A stretch of 64,000 bases of DNA. Source: JACCZX01 sp963829995 (GTDB lineage Bacteria > Pseudomonadota > Gammaproteobacteria > Burkholderiales > Burkholderiaceae_F). The position numbers and the translations under genes are program-made. Within the stretch, counting starts at the first letter, position 1. Each line of letters opens with the position of its first letter. The notes under the pieces are model-generated. The model ran no database searches, was not told the origin of the DNA, and saw only the letters and a list, made by a program, of their open reading frames with translations. The stretch lies in assembly GCA_963829995.1 (NCBI GenBank), contig CAWHKW010000031.1, forward strand, positions 372,001 through 436,000, written 5' to 3'. Below, piece by piece: positions 41,992 to 49,850 of the stretch.

Positions 41992-42542
41992 TCGTCGGCG
42001 GCGACGGCTGGCTGGCCGAAGTTAACCGCGTTGAGTCGCCGAACTTTGATACGAGGCCGCCCGGCAGTTCGATCGAGTTGATCGTCGTCCACAACATCAG
42101 CCTTCCTCCGGGCTGCTACGGCGGCGGCCACGTTGCGCAGCTGTTTACGAATACGTTGGACCCTTCGCTCGACGCATTCTTTGCGCAGATAGCCGGCATG
42201 CGTGTATCCGCGCACGTGTTGATCGATCGCAATGGGAAGACGACGCAGTTCGTTTCGTTCGATCACCGCGCCTGGCACGCGGGCGTGTCAGCATGGTGCG
42301 GGCGCGCTGCTTGCAACGACTTTTCGGTGGGCATCGAACTCGAGGGAACCGATCTCGAATCGTTCACTGACGCCCAATACCGCTCGCTGAACGCAGTGAT
42401 CGAAGCATTGCTCGCCGCCTACCCCATCCGAGCCGCAGTCGGCCACTCCGACATCGCACCTGATCGAAAGACCGACCCGGGCCCGTTTTTCGACTGGCGT
42501 CGAGTTCAGGTTCCGTCAAGCGTTTCCGTTCCCGCGGTCTGA
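41988..42542 (+). CDS. ampD: 1,6-anhydro-N-acetylmuramyl-L-alanine amidase AmpD
   Basis: Cytoplasmic zinc amidase of murein recycling; removes the peptide from anhydro-MurNAc and thereby lowers AmpR inducer. GTG 41988 (GTGA overlap with pilR) yields 184 residues. The family features are PPGSSIELIVVHNISLPPG with zinc ligand His, FAQIAGMRVSAHVLIDRNG, WHAGVSAWCGRAACNDFSVGIELEG, and the second zinc site VGHSDIAPDRKTDPGPFFDW. No signal peptide, which separates it from AmiD. Works with mpl at 55.7 kb in the recycling route. Confidence 0.95.
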   Translation: MIVGGDGWLAEVNRVESPNFDTRPPGSSIELIVVHNISLPPGCYGGGHVAQLFTNTLDPSLDAFFAQIAGMRVSAHVLIDRNGKTTQFVSFDHRAWHAGVSAWCGRAACNDFSVGIELEGTDLESFTDAQYRSLNAVIEALLAAYPIRAAVGHSDIAPDRKTDPGPFFDWRRVQVPSSVSVPAV

Positions 42543-42600
42543 TTTCTTTTCGAAACGTCGCACGACGCGCGTCTTCGGTGCGTTGCGCAATCAACTCTTG

Positions 42601-42629
42601 TTGAGTTTCGAAAATTCTGCGCATATGAT
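42601..42629 (+). promoter_or_regulatory. Sigma-70 type promoter of nrdAB
   Basis: TTGAGT (42601-42606) and TATGAT (42624-42629) with 17-bp spacing, about 275 bp before the nrdA start. It is close to consensus. Two NrdR boxes follow directly, the first spanning the expected start point, so repression would block initiation. The long leader (42650-42903) contains no other feature I can name. Confidence 0.72.
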
Positions 42630-42633
42630 GCGG

Positions 42634-42649
42634 ACACTATTCGTAGTAA
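42634..42649 (+). promoter_or_regulatory. NrdR box 1 upstream of nrdA
   Basis: ACACTATTCGTAGTAA matches 11 of 16 positions of the established NrdR consensus ACACWATATATWGTGT, including the CTA/TAG core. It lies 4 bp after the -10 element. NrdR is the ATP/dATP-responsive zinc-finger repressor of ribonucleotide reductase genes and normally binds tandem boxes. Confidence 0.65.
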
Positions 42650-42664
42650 CCGAGTGGCGCTGAT

Positions 42665-42680
42665 ATACAACATATTGTGC
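42665..42680 (+). promoter_or_regulatory. NrdR box 2 upstream of nrdA
   Basis: ATACAACATATTGTGC matches 13 of 16 positions of the NrdR consensus. Start-to-start spacing to box 1 is 31 bp, three helical turns, the spacing known for functional NrdR pairs. The pair therefore supports itself better than either site alone. Confidence 0.75.
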
Positions 42681-42903
42681 ATCGAGGCGGAATTGCAATA
42701 CGTTGGAGAGTTTCTTAACAGGCTCGGCAAGCAAGGCAGTTTGCGGTGCTTCGATCGAGATGTGTTGACCAGCGACTGTTTTCGGCGTCGGGGTCGGTGA
42801 CTAGAACTTGTGGTGTTTGCATTGATGACGTGCACCGGGCGTATGCGGGAGCGCTCGCGCTTTGCCGGAAATGATGCAGGCAGCTACTCAATTTGGAGGT
42901 GAG

Positions 42904-45846
42904 ATGCAGTTTCAAGAAATGACGGCGCACACTGCCGCGCTCGGCGGTGCCGCCGCGGTGGTGGGCGCGCACCAGCTTGCCCAGGATGTGAATTCGAGCA
43001 CTGCAGGAATCAGCGCTGTTCACGCAACTTCGTTCGGCGAGTACAAGGTCATTCGCCGCAACGGTTCAGTGGTTGCCTTCGAGCCGTCGAAGATCGCCGT
43101 CGCAATGACCAAGGCGTTTATTGCGGTTCACGGCGGTCACGGAGCCGGCTCGGCTGCGGTGCGAGAGCAGGTGCAGAAGCTCACCGACAGCACCGTGCGC
43201 GCGTTGCTGAGGCGCCTGCCCGCGGGCGGCACCTTTCATATAGAGGATGTGCAGGATCAAGTCGAGTTATCGCTGATGCGCGATGGCGCCCACGACGTCG
43301 CCCGCTCGTACGTGTTGTATCGCGAGAAGCGTGCGCAGGAGCGTGCAAAGCACGTCGTGTCTCAGGAGGCTGCGGCGCCGAAGCTATCAATGATCGAGAA
43401 CGGCGTGCGCGTCGCTCTGGATTTGCCCCGAGTTGAAGCAATTGTGCGCGCGGCATGCGACGGACTGGCCGACTACGTGACGCCCGAGGCGATTTTGTCG
43501 GAGACCGTCAAGAATTTGTACGACGGAGTGCCGCTCGACGAGGTCTACAAATCGGCAATTCTCGCCGCGCGCGCGTTGATCGAAAAGGATCCTGCCTACT
43601 CGGCAGTCACTGCGCGATTACTGCTGCATACAGTACGGCGCGAAGTGCTGGCCGAAGAGGTCACGCAGGAGCAGATGCAGGAGCGATATGCCGATGCCTT
43701 CCCGCGCTTGATCAAACACGGCATTAGCGCCGGGTTGCTGGACGAGCGTTTGGGTCAATTCGACCTGAAACGCCTCGGCACAGCGCTCAAGGCGAGCCGA
43801 GATCTCAGTTTCAACTACCTTGGCCTGCAAACGCTGTACGACCGCTACTTTCTGCATCACGACGGCCGCCGCTTCGAGTTGCCGCAGGGATTTTTTATGC
43901 GGGTCGCGATGGGTCTTGCCCTTAATGAGGTCGACAGGGAGGCGCGCGCGATCGAGTTCTACGAAGTGCTGTCCAGCTTCGATTTCATGAGTTCGACGCC
44001 GACACTATTTAACTCCGGGACCCGGCACTCGCAGTTGTCATCGTGCTATCTGTCGACGGTCGGCGACGATCTCGATGGGATCTACGAAGCGATCAAGGAA
44101 AACGCGTTGCTGGCGAAATACGCGGGCGGGCTGGGCAACGACTGGACGCCGGTGCGCGCACTCGGCAGCCACATCAAGGGCACCAACGGCAAGAGCCAGG
44201 GGGTGGTGCCGTTCCTGAAGGTCGTGAACGACACGGCAGTCGCGGTGAACCAGGGCGGCAAGCGCAAGGGTGCGGTGTGCTGCTATCTCGAAACCTGGCA
44301 CCTGGACGTCGAAGAGTTCCTTGAACTGCGCAAGAACACCGGGGACGATCGCCGGCGCACGCATGACATGAACACCGCAAACTGGATTCCGGACTTGTTC
44401 ATGAAGCGCGTCTTCGAAGGCGCGGAATGGACGTTGTTCTCGCCTTCGGATTGCCCGGACCTGCACGATCGGACCGGCCGCTCGTTCGAGGAAGCGTACG
44501 TGCGCTACGAGGAAAAGGCGGCGCGCGGCGAGCTGAAGTTGTTCAAGAAGGTTTCGGCGCAGGCGTTGTGGCGAAAAATGCTGTCGATGCTGTTCGAAAC
44601 CGGGCATCCGTGGATCACGTTCAAGGATGCATGCAACCTGCGCTCTCCGCAGCAGCACGTCGGCACGATCCACAGCTCGAACCTTTGCACCGAGATCACG
44701 CTGAACACGTCCGACACCGAGATTGCAGTCTGCAATCTCGGCTCGGTCAACCTGCCGGCGCACATGAAGGCCGGTGAGCAGGGCGGCTATCAGCTCGATC
44801 ACGTCAAGTTGAAGAAGACGATCCGCACGGCGATGCGCATGCTCGACAACGTGATCGACATCAACTACTACGCGGTCAACAAGGCGCGCAACTCCAACGT
44901 AAAGCACCGCCCGGTCGGCCTCGGCATCATGGGCTTTCAGAATTGCCTGCACATGATGCGGATCCCTTACGCGTCGACCGAGGCGATCGAGTTTGCCGAC
45001 CGCAGCACCGAGGCCACCTGTTACTACGCTTACTGGGCGTCGACGGAGCTGGCGCAGGAACGCGGTCAGTATTCGTCGTTTGCCGGCTCGTTGTGGGATC
45101 GCGGCATCCTGCCGCAGGACTCGCTGGCGTTGCTCAAGGAGCAGCGCGGCATCCTGAAAAGCGAAGCCGCTCTTCCGCTAGTCGAAGTCGATACGAGCTC
45201 GACGATGGACTGGGATGCCTTGCGCGACCGGATCAAACAGCACGGCATGCGCAATTCGAACTGTGTCGCGATTGCGCCGACGGCCACTATTTCGAACATC
45301 GTCGGCGTCGACGCCTGCATCGAGCCGACCTTTCAGAACTTGTTCGTCAAGTCGAACCTATCGGGCGAGTTCACCGTCGTCAACGACTACCTGGTGCGCG
45401 ACTTAAAGGCGCTGGGTGTGTGGGACGAAGTGATGGTGCACGAGCTGAAGTATTACGACGGCTCGCTGGCGAAAAGCGAGCGGGTACCGGCCGAAATACG
45501 CCAGCTTTACGCCACCGCTTTCGAAATCGATCCTGCCTGGCTGATCGAGTGCGCTGCGCGGCGGCAGAAGTGGATCGACCAGGCACAGTCGCTCAATATA
45601 TATATGGGAGGCGTGTCGGGCAGAAAGCTCGATGAAACCTACAGGCTCGCGTGGCGGCGGGGGCTGAAAACCACTTACTACCTCCGCACGGTAGGCGCCA
45701 CCCACGCGGAAAAGTCGACTACAAACACGGGGCAGCTGAACGCAGTACCGACCGACACGCTGGCCGGTGCGGCCTCATTGGAGGCTCAAGCGTGCATGTT
45801 GAAGCCCGGTGATGCCGCTTTCGCCGATTGCGAGGCATGTCAATGA
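42904..45846 (+). CDS. nrdA: Class Ia ribonucleoside-diphosphate reductase, alpha subunit NrdA
   Basis: Catalytic subunit reducing ribonucleoside diphosphates. ATG 42904 is chosen because GGAGGT lies 3 nt upstream; an earlier ATG at 42862 has none. The 980 residues begin with a 45-residue non-conserved extension, then an ATP-cone (about 46-140, YKVIRRNGSVVAFEPSKIA) for allosteric activity control. The barrel has SSCYLSTVGDDLDGIYEAI (active-site Cys), GLGNDWTPVR, the NLCTEITLNT cysteine, and the C-terminal redox pair ADCEACQ. nrdB overlaps its stop by 4 bp. Confidence 0.96.
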   Translation: MQFQEMTAHTAALGGAAAVVGAHQLAQDVNSSTAGISAVHATSFGEYKVIRRNGSVVAFEPSKIAVAMTKAFIAVHGGHGAGSAAVREQVQKLTDSTVRALLRRLPAGGTFHIEDVQDQVELSLMRDGAHDVARSYVLYREKRAQERAKHVVSQEAAAPKLSMIENGVRVALDLPRVEAIVRAACDGLADYVTPEAILSETVKNLYDGVPLDEVYKSAILAARALIEKDPAYSAVTARLLLHTVRREVLAEEVTQEQMQERYADAFPRLIKHGISAGLLDERLGQFDLKRLGTALKASRDLSFNYLGLQTLYDRYFLHHDGRRFELPQGFFMRVAMGLALNEVDREARAIEFYEVLSSFDFMSSTPTLFNSGTRHSQLSSCYLSTVGDDLDGIYEAIKENALLAKYAGGLGNDWTPVRALGSHIKGTNGKSQGVVPFLKVVNDTAVAVNQGGKRKGAVCCYLETWHLDVEEFLELRKNTGDDRRRTHDMNTANWIPDLFMKRVFEGAEWTLFSPSDCPDLHDRTGRSFEEAYVRYEEKAARGELKLFKKVSAQALWRKMLSMLFETGHPWITFKDACNLRSPQQHVGTIHSSNLCTEITLNTSDTEIAVCNLGSVNLPAHMKAGEQGGYQLDHVKLKKTIRTAMRMLDNVIDINYYAVNKARNSNVKHRPVGLGIMGFQNCLHMMRIPYASTEAIEFADRSTEATCYYAYWASTELAQERGQYSSFAGSLWDRGILPQDSLALLKEQRGILKSEAALPLVEVDTSSTMDWDALRDRIKQHGMRNSNCVAIAPTATISNIVGVDACIEPTFQNLFVKSNLSGEFTVVNDYLVRDLKALGVWDEVMVHELKYYDGSLAKSERVPAEIRQLYATAFEIDPAWLIECAARRQKWIDQAQSLNIYMGGVSGRKLDETYRLAWRRGLKTTYYLRTVGATHAEKSTTNTGQLNAVPTDTLAGAASLEAQACMLKPGDAAFADCEACQ

Positions 45847-46976
45847 GCGCGCTGGCCTGGGAGGAGGACGTCGCTCCGGTTCCCGTCATCGCGCTCGGTT
45901 TGCTCGAAAGCGATGCGCCGTTGGCCGCTCCGCTCGTGACGGCCGACGCGCCCGAACTGCGCAGGGTCAACGTGGCCGACAAGCGGATCATCAACGGCCG
46001 CACCGACGTCAATCAGCTCGTCCCATTCAAATACAAATGGGCCTGGGAAAAGTACTTGTCGACCTGCGCCAATCACTGGATGCCGCAGGAAGTGAACATG
46101 TCACGCGACATCGCGCTCTGGAAGGACCCTAACGGGCTAACCGATGACGAGCGTAGGTTGGTCAAGCGCAATCTGGGATTCTTCGTCACGGCGGATTCGC
46201 TCGCGGCCAATAACATCGTGCTCGGTACGTATCGCCATATCACTGCGCCCGAATGCCGTCAGTTTCTGCTTCGGCAGGCGTTCGAAGAGGCAATTCACAC
46301 CCATGCGTATCAGTACATCGTCGAGTCGCTGGGGCTGGAGGAGGGCGAGATATTCAACGCCTACCACGAGGTCGGATCGATTCGAGACAAGGACGAGTTC
46401 CTGATCCCGTTCATCGACACACTGACCGACCCCCATTTCACCACCGGCACCACCGAGAGCGACCAGGCGTTGCTGAAGAGCCTGATCGTGTTCGCCTGCC
46501 TGATGGAAGGGCTGTTCTTCTACGTCGGCTTCACGCAAATCCTGGCGCTGGGCCGGCAGAACAAGATGACGGGTGCGGCCGAGCAGTACCAGTACATCCT
46601 GCGCGACGAGTCGATGCACTGCAATTTCGGCATCGACCTGATCAATCAGATCAAGCTCGAAAATCCTCAGCTGTGGACGCTGCCGTTCCGCGAAGAGATC
46701 CGCGCGCTATTTCGCAAGGCGGTCGAGCTCGAATACGCGTACGCCGAGGACACGATGCCGCGCGGCGTCCTGGGGTTGAACGCTCCGATGTTCAAGGGCT
46801 ACTTGCGCTACATCGCGAATCGGCGCGCGCAGCAGATCGGCATCGAGACGCTGTTCCGTCAGGAAGAAAACCCGTTCCCGTGGATGAGCGAGATGATCGA
46901 TCTGAAAAAGGAGCGCAATTTTTTCGAAACGCGCGTGCTCGAGTATCAAAGCGGCGGCGCGCTGAGTTGGGACTAG
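45843..46976 (+). CDS. nrdB: Class Ia ribonucleoside-diphosphate reductase, beta subunit NrdB
   Basis: Radical-generating diiron subunit. ATG 45843 (ATGA overlap with nrdA) gives 377 residues; an ATG at 45837 is possible. Metal ligands and radical tyrosine appear in order: VTADSLAANN (Asp/Glu ligand), FEEAIHTHAYQYI (Glu, His, then Tyr four residues later), ESDQALLKSLIVFACLMEG, and LRDESMHCNFGIDL (Glu and His). The presence of Tyr at the radical position marks an ordinary tyrosyl-radical enzyme. The C-terminal tail GGALSWD would dock on NrdA. Confidence 0.96.
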   Translation: MSALAWEEDVAPVPVIALGLLESDAPLAAPLVTADAPELRRVNVADKRIINGRTDVNQLVPFKYKWAWEKYLSTCANHWMPQEVNMSRDIALWKDPNGLTDDERRLVKRNLGFFVTADSLAANNIVLGTYRHITAPECRQFLLRQAFEEAIHTHAYQYIVESLGLEEGEIFNAYHEVGSIRDKDEFLIPFIDTLTDPHFTTGTTESDQALLKSLIVFACLMEGLFFYVGFTQILALGRQNKMTGAAEQYQYILRDESMHCNFGIDLINQIKLENPQLWTLPFREEIRALFRKAVELEYAYAEDTMPRGVLGLNAPMFKGYLRYIANRRAQQIGIETLFRQEENPFPWMSEMIDLKKERNFFETRVLEYQSGGALSWD

Positions 46977-47220
46977 CGTGATCAGATGAAGCGCAACGAG
47001 ATGAACGAACAACGTTGAACGTTTGAACAGTGGAACAAATCGCACACAAATCGATGTTCGGCGCAAAAAATTCTTGCGATGAAATTATTTTGCGCGTAAA
47101 ACGCGATCCATTGTTTAACTGTTCAATCGGTTTGTTATCCGCACTGTTTAACAGACAGCGATTGATCACTGAATTGACTACGCAACCACACAGTTCAAGA
47201 GCACCTACGCAAACTGGCGC

Positions 47221-47250
47221 CAAGACATCCCGGTCTTGCGGCTCTTTTTT
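47221..47250 (+). terminator. Probable intrinsic terminator, first of two
   Basis: CAAGAC and GTCTTG pair around a 6-nt loop and are followed, after CGGCTC, by six T residues ending at 47250. The stem is short. It may end the nrdAB transcript 245 bp after nrdB. Confidence 0.45.
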
Positions 47251-47276
47251 CTCCACAAAAACTCCCGATCACCCAG

Positions 47277-47300
47277 ACGCCGGTTACGTTCCGGCGTTTT
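47277..47300 (+). terminator. Probable intrinsic terminator, second of two
   Basis: ACGCCGG pairs with CCGGCGT across the loop TTACGTT, followed by TTTCC. The stem is GC-rich and the T-run short but adjacent. Together with the preceding hairpin it marks a tandem stop between nrdAB and the H1-like gene. Confidence 0.6.
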
Positions 47301-47556
47301 CCTTGCGCGCGCGTCTGCCCCGGCTTTACCGCGCGCGCCGTACCCAATTCATCAGCGTCAGCGGTCAGTGCGCTGCCCGTTCCGCGCATTTCTCGGATTT
47401 GCGGAATCACAAACGCATTTCTGGGGGTGTCGCGGCGACAGAGCATCTGCATGCGCCGATGAATAGCCCGGCGGGTTCTGCCCCTTCACACACATGGGCG
47501 GCCCAGCGGGTTTCCTTCTCAACCTCCGCACTAACGTGCATCGAAGGAGATTCATC

Positions 47557-47994
47557 ATGGCTATGAAGAAAAAAGCGAAAAAAGCAGCGAAAAAATCTGC
47601 GAAGAAATCAGGCAAAAAAGCCTCCAAAAAACGGCGGCCAGCAGCCAAGAAAACTGCTAAAAAGTCGACCAAGAAACGCGCAGCCAAGAAGGCTGCAAAA
47701 AAAAAAGTAGCTAGGAAAGTTGCTAAGAAGTCGGCTAAGAGGCCAGCCAGGAAATCGGCCAAGAAGTCGTCGCGAAAATCGGTGAAGAAGGCTGCGAAGA
47801 AGCGGGCAGCGCCTAGAAAGGCTGTGAAAAAGTCAGCCGCGCGCAGGCCCTCTGCTCCAATGTCGATGCCGAGGACCGCACCGCGGCCGGCGACGATGCC
47901 GACTTCGGTTTCGTCGACTGCCGCAGCACCGGGTGCGAAAACTGCACTCAATCCGGCAGCGGCGTGGCCGTTCCCGACTGGCAGCCGGCCTTAG
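47557..47994 (+). CDS. Histone H1-like lysine-rich nucleoid protein
   Basis: A 145-residue, extremely basic protein. Residues 2-115 are short runs of Lys-Ala repeats (AKKSAKKS-, AAKKAAKKKVARK-type units); the last 35 residues are Ala/Pro/Thr-rich with almost no Lys. This is the layout of the bacterial histone H1 C-terminal-like proteins (BpH1 and relatives) common in betaproteobacteria, which bind DNA non-specifically. ATG 47557 has AAGGAGA upstream; a longer in-frame start at 47494 lacks a site. The A-rich codons (AAG/AAA) make the gene look AT-richer than its neighbours. A strong terminator follows. Confidence 0.85.
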   Translation: MAMKKKAKKAAKKSAKKSGKKASKKRRPAAKKTAKKSTKKRAAKKAAKKKVARKVAKKSAKRPARKSAKKSSRKSVKKAAKKRAAPRKAVKKSAARRPSAPMSMPRTAPRPATMPTSVSSTAAAPGAKTALNPAAAWPFPTGSRP

Positions 47995-48020
47995 CAGGTT
48001 TGTCATATTGCCTCTGGCAA

Positions 48021-48045
48021 GGGCGCCGTAGTCGGCGCCCTTTTT
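48021..48045 (+). terminator. Intrinsic terminator after the H1-like gene
   Basis: GGGCGCC and GGCGCCC form a perfect 7-bp GC stem with loop GTAGTC, directly followed by TTTTTCTTT. It is 26 bp after the stop codon and is the clearest rho-independent terminator in the window. Confidence 0.92.
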
Positions 48046-48124
48046 CTTTGCCGCGTCATGCGGATAGCGACTGCCGCTTAGAATCCCGCTCCGATGTTCA
48101 ATTCACTTCCACGTTGACGCCTGC

Positions 48125-48658
48125 ATGCTGCTGGTCGATATCGCGCGCTTTCTTCTCGACGTTCTAGGCTCACTGCTTGTCGGCTTGCTGATTCTGCGTG
48201 TATGGATTCACGCGATTGGGATGCCGGGACGCAATCCGGTCGTTCAGTTCGTGGTCGCGCTGACCGGCTGGCTGGTAAGGCCGCTACACCGGCTGCTACC
48301 TGCGCGCGGCCGGATCGATTGGGCCTCTCTGCTGGCTGCATTCCTGGTCACGCTGCTGATCGTCGTACTCATACGGCAGATCATTGGTGCCGAAGTGGCC
48401 CTTGAGTTCGTTTTACTGGCCGCGGTCCGCCAATTGATCGTGTGGGCGCTGAACGTCGTGGTGTGGATCACGATCATTTACGCGATCGTCAGCTGGGTCA
48501 ATCCGCACGCGCCGTTCGCGCCAGCGCTTGGCTTGCTGTTGCGGCCACTGCTTGCGCCGATCCAGCGCATCCTGCCGCCGGTAGGCGGCTTTGACTTATC
48601 GCCGCTGGTGCTGTTGCTCGCGGCTTATGTGCTGCAGATGGTAGTGGCGCGGATATAG
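48125..48658 (+). CDS. YggT family integral membrane protein
   Basis: A 177-residue protein of the YggT family with two repeated units, each of paired transmembrane helices and a conserved loop. The first unit has LRVWIHAIGMPGRNPVVQFV and GWLVRPLHRLLP; the second has YAIVSWVNPHAPFAPALGLLLRPLLAPIQRILPPVGGFDLSPLV. YggT proteins have been linked to osmotic tolerance and cell division in different bacteria, but biochemistry is unresolved. The start at 48125 gives a hydrophobic first helix. A family B repeat begins 12 nt after the stop. Confidence 0.9.
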   Translation: MLLVDIARFLLDVLGSLLVGLLILRVWIHAIGMPGRNPVVQFVVALTGWLVRPLHRLLPARGRIDWASLLAAFLVTLLIVVLIRQIIGAEVALEFVLLAAVRQLIVWALNVVVWITIIYAIVSWVNPHAPFAPALGLLLRPLLAPIQRILPPVGGFDLSPLVLLLAAYVLQMVVARI

Positions 48659-48666
48659 GGCACGTC

Positions 48667-48752
48667 GAAGGTGTACGCGACGCTGCGCCGCACGTGCACC
48701 TTCTCCGATTAGTTTGGCGCCGCTCCTTCGGAGCGGCCGCGCGGAGCGGCGC
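48667..48752 (+). repeat. Family B twin-hairpin element (copy B2)
   Basis: GTGTAC begins 12 nt after the yggT stop. The first unit is extended by flanking bases to GAAGGTGTAC/GTGCACCTTC, around an inner hairpin GCGACG...CGCCGC with one A-C mismatch. The linker is GATTAGTTTG. The second unit has GCGCCGCT/AGCGGCGC around the same 19-mer CCTTCGGAGCGGCCGCGCG as the other copies. The stem bases differ from B1 and B3 but remain complementary. Confidence 0.88.
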
Positions 48753-48805
48753 ATTGCAATTACAGGGTGCTGAATCTTTCTGCGCCGCGGCTCACGACGC
48801 CTCCA

Positions 48806-48841
48806 CAGTAGCGGCTGGCGCAGGTGCGCCAGCCGCTGCTG
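48806..48841 (+). repeat. Coreless family A type-2 arms (remnant A4)
   Basis: A 36-bp palindrome that consists of the outer type-2 arms of family A joined directly (CAGTAGCGGCTGGCGCAG then GTGCGCCAGCCGCTGCTG), with the roughly 120-bp core absent. It lies 53 bp after family B copy B2, between the converging yggT and pfkB genes. Either a deletion of the core between arms or an unexpanded seed would give this structure. Confidence 0.8.
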
Positions 48842-48880
48842 CGGATAAACATCGTGCTTCCTACGCCGCCAGCACACGCC

Positions 48881-49816
48881 TCACCACGGCCGATATCCGA
48901 ACGCTTCATTGAAGCGCTGCGAAATCGATTCGCGGTCGGCGGTGTGATTCTGTCCCCCGGAGTGCTCGATCTTTATCGATCCCATCGTTGCCGCTAGTTT
49001 GCCGATGGTGTCCCACTCCATGGCCTGAGTGATGCCAACCAGCAACCCGGCCCGGTAGGCGTCACCGCATCCGGTGGGGTCGATTAGATCGCGGGCTGGG
49101 GCAACGGGAATCTGCAAGGTCTTGCCGTCCGTGTGAATTTGCGATCCAGCGGCACCATGCGTGACGATCAGCGCGCGGACTTTGCGGGACAACTCATCCA
49201 GTGTGAGCTGCGTGCGGTCGCTGAGCATTTGCGCCTCGTAATCGTTGACGGCCACGTAGCTCGCCCGCTCGATAAACCAGCGCAGCTCTTCGCCGGAGAA
49301 CATCGGCAAGCCTTGCCCAGGATCGAACACAAAGGGGATGCCGTGTTCGGCGAACTGCGCCGCGTGTTGCAGCATGCCGTCGCGGCCGTCGGGCGCGACG
49401 ATGCCGAGCTTGATCGAGCCGTCATTCGGAATCTGGTTCAGATGCGAATCCGACATTGCACCCGGGTGAAACGCGGTGATTTGGTTGTTATCGGCATCCG
49501 TGGTGATAAACGCCTGCGCGGTAAAGCTGCCTTCGATTCGGCGCACGAAGCGCTGGCTGATCTGCAGTCGATCGAGCCGGTCCAAGTATGGTTGCGCGTC
49601 GTCGCCGATCGTCGCCATCGGCCACGCCTGCCCGCCGAGCAGCTTGACGTTGTAGGCAATATTTCCGGCACAGCCGCCGAATTCTCGCCGCAGTTTCGGA
49701 ACGAGGAATGCAACGTTAAGGATGTGCACCTGATGCGGCAGGATGTGGTCGGCAAAGCGTCCGGGGAACACCATGATCGAGTCGTACGCGATCGAACCAC
49801 AGATCAATATGCTCAC
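48881..49816 (-). CDS. PfkB family carbohydrate/nucleoside kinase
   Basis: A 311-residue ribokinase-like enzyme phosphorylating a sugar or nucleoside; the substrate cannot be read from sequence. GTG 49816 starts SILICGSIAYDSIMVFPGRF at the true domain edge; the frame extends upstream into arginine-rich, non-homologous residues. Motifs: GCAGNIAYNVKLLGG near residue 45, substrate-lid region FTAQAFITTDADNNQITAFHPGAM, and the anion-hole/catalytic DPTGCGDAYRAGLL near 255. The FHPGAM stretch resembles adenosine-kinase-like members. Located beside a DUF3426 gene and prmA, as is frequent in betaproteobacteria. Confidence 0.88.
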   Translation of the reverse strand: MSILICGSIAYDSIMVFPGRFADHILPHQVHILNVAFLVPKLRREFGGCAGNIAYNVKLLGGQAWPMATIGDDAQPYLDRLDRLQISQRFVRRIEGSFTAQAFITTDADNNQITAFHPGAMSDSHLNQIPNDGSIKLGIVAPDGRDGMLQHAAQFAEHGIPFVFDPGQGLPMFSGEELRWFIERASYVAVNDYEAQMLSDRTQLTLDELSRKVRALIVTHGAAGSQIHTDGKTLQIPVAPARDLIDPTGCGDAYRAGLLVGITQAMEWDTIGKLAATMGSIKIEHSGGQNHTADRESISQRFNEAFGYRPW

Positions 49817-49850
49817 GGCGGTGCTTGGGTATGAAGAACGAAGAGGGCGT

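Larger units (their letters stand above)
46977..47556 (+). other. 580-bp non-coding interval between nrdB and the H1-like gene
   Basis: The first 200 bp are noticeably AT-richer than the surroundings and contain four GAAC repeats (near 47000-47036), an 8-bp inverted repeat GCGCAAAA/TTTTGCGC (47058-47096) and two TGTTTAAC direct repeats (near 47113 and 47149). Two terminator-like hairpins follow (47221-47250 and 47277-47300). The last 250 bp lead to the H1-like gene and hold no convincing promoter or gene. A 178-codon open frame here has no recognisable domain and crosses the hairpins. Confidence 0.6.

Noticed and set aside
47030..47566. 178-codon open frame between nrdB and the H1-like gene
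   Set aside because: It has no recognisable domain, crosses two terminator-like hairpins and has no ribosome binding site.
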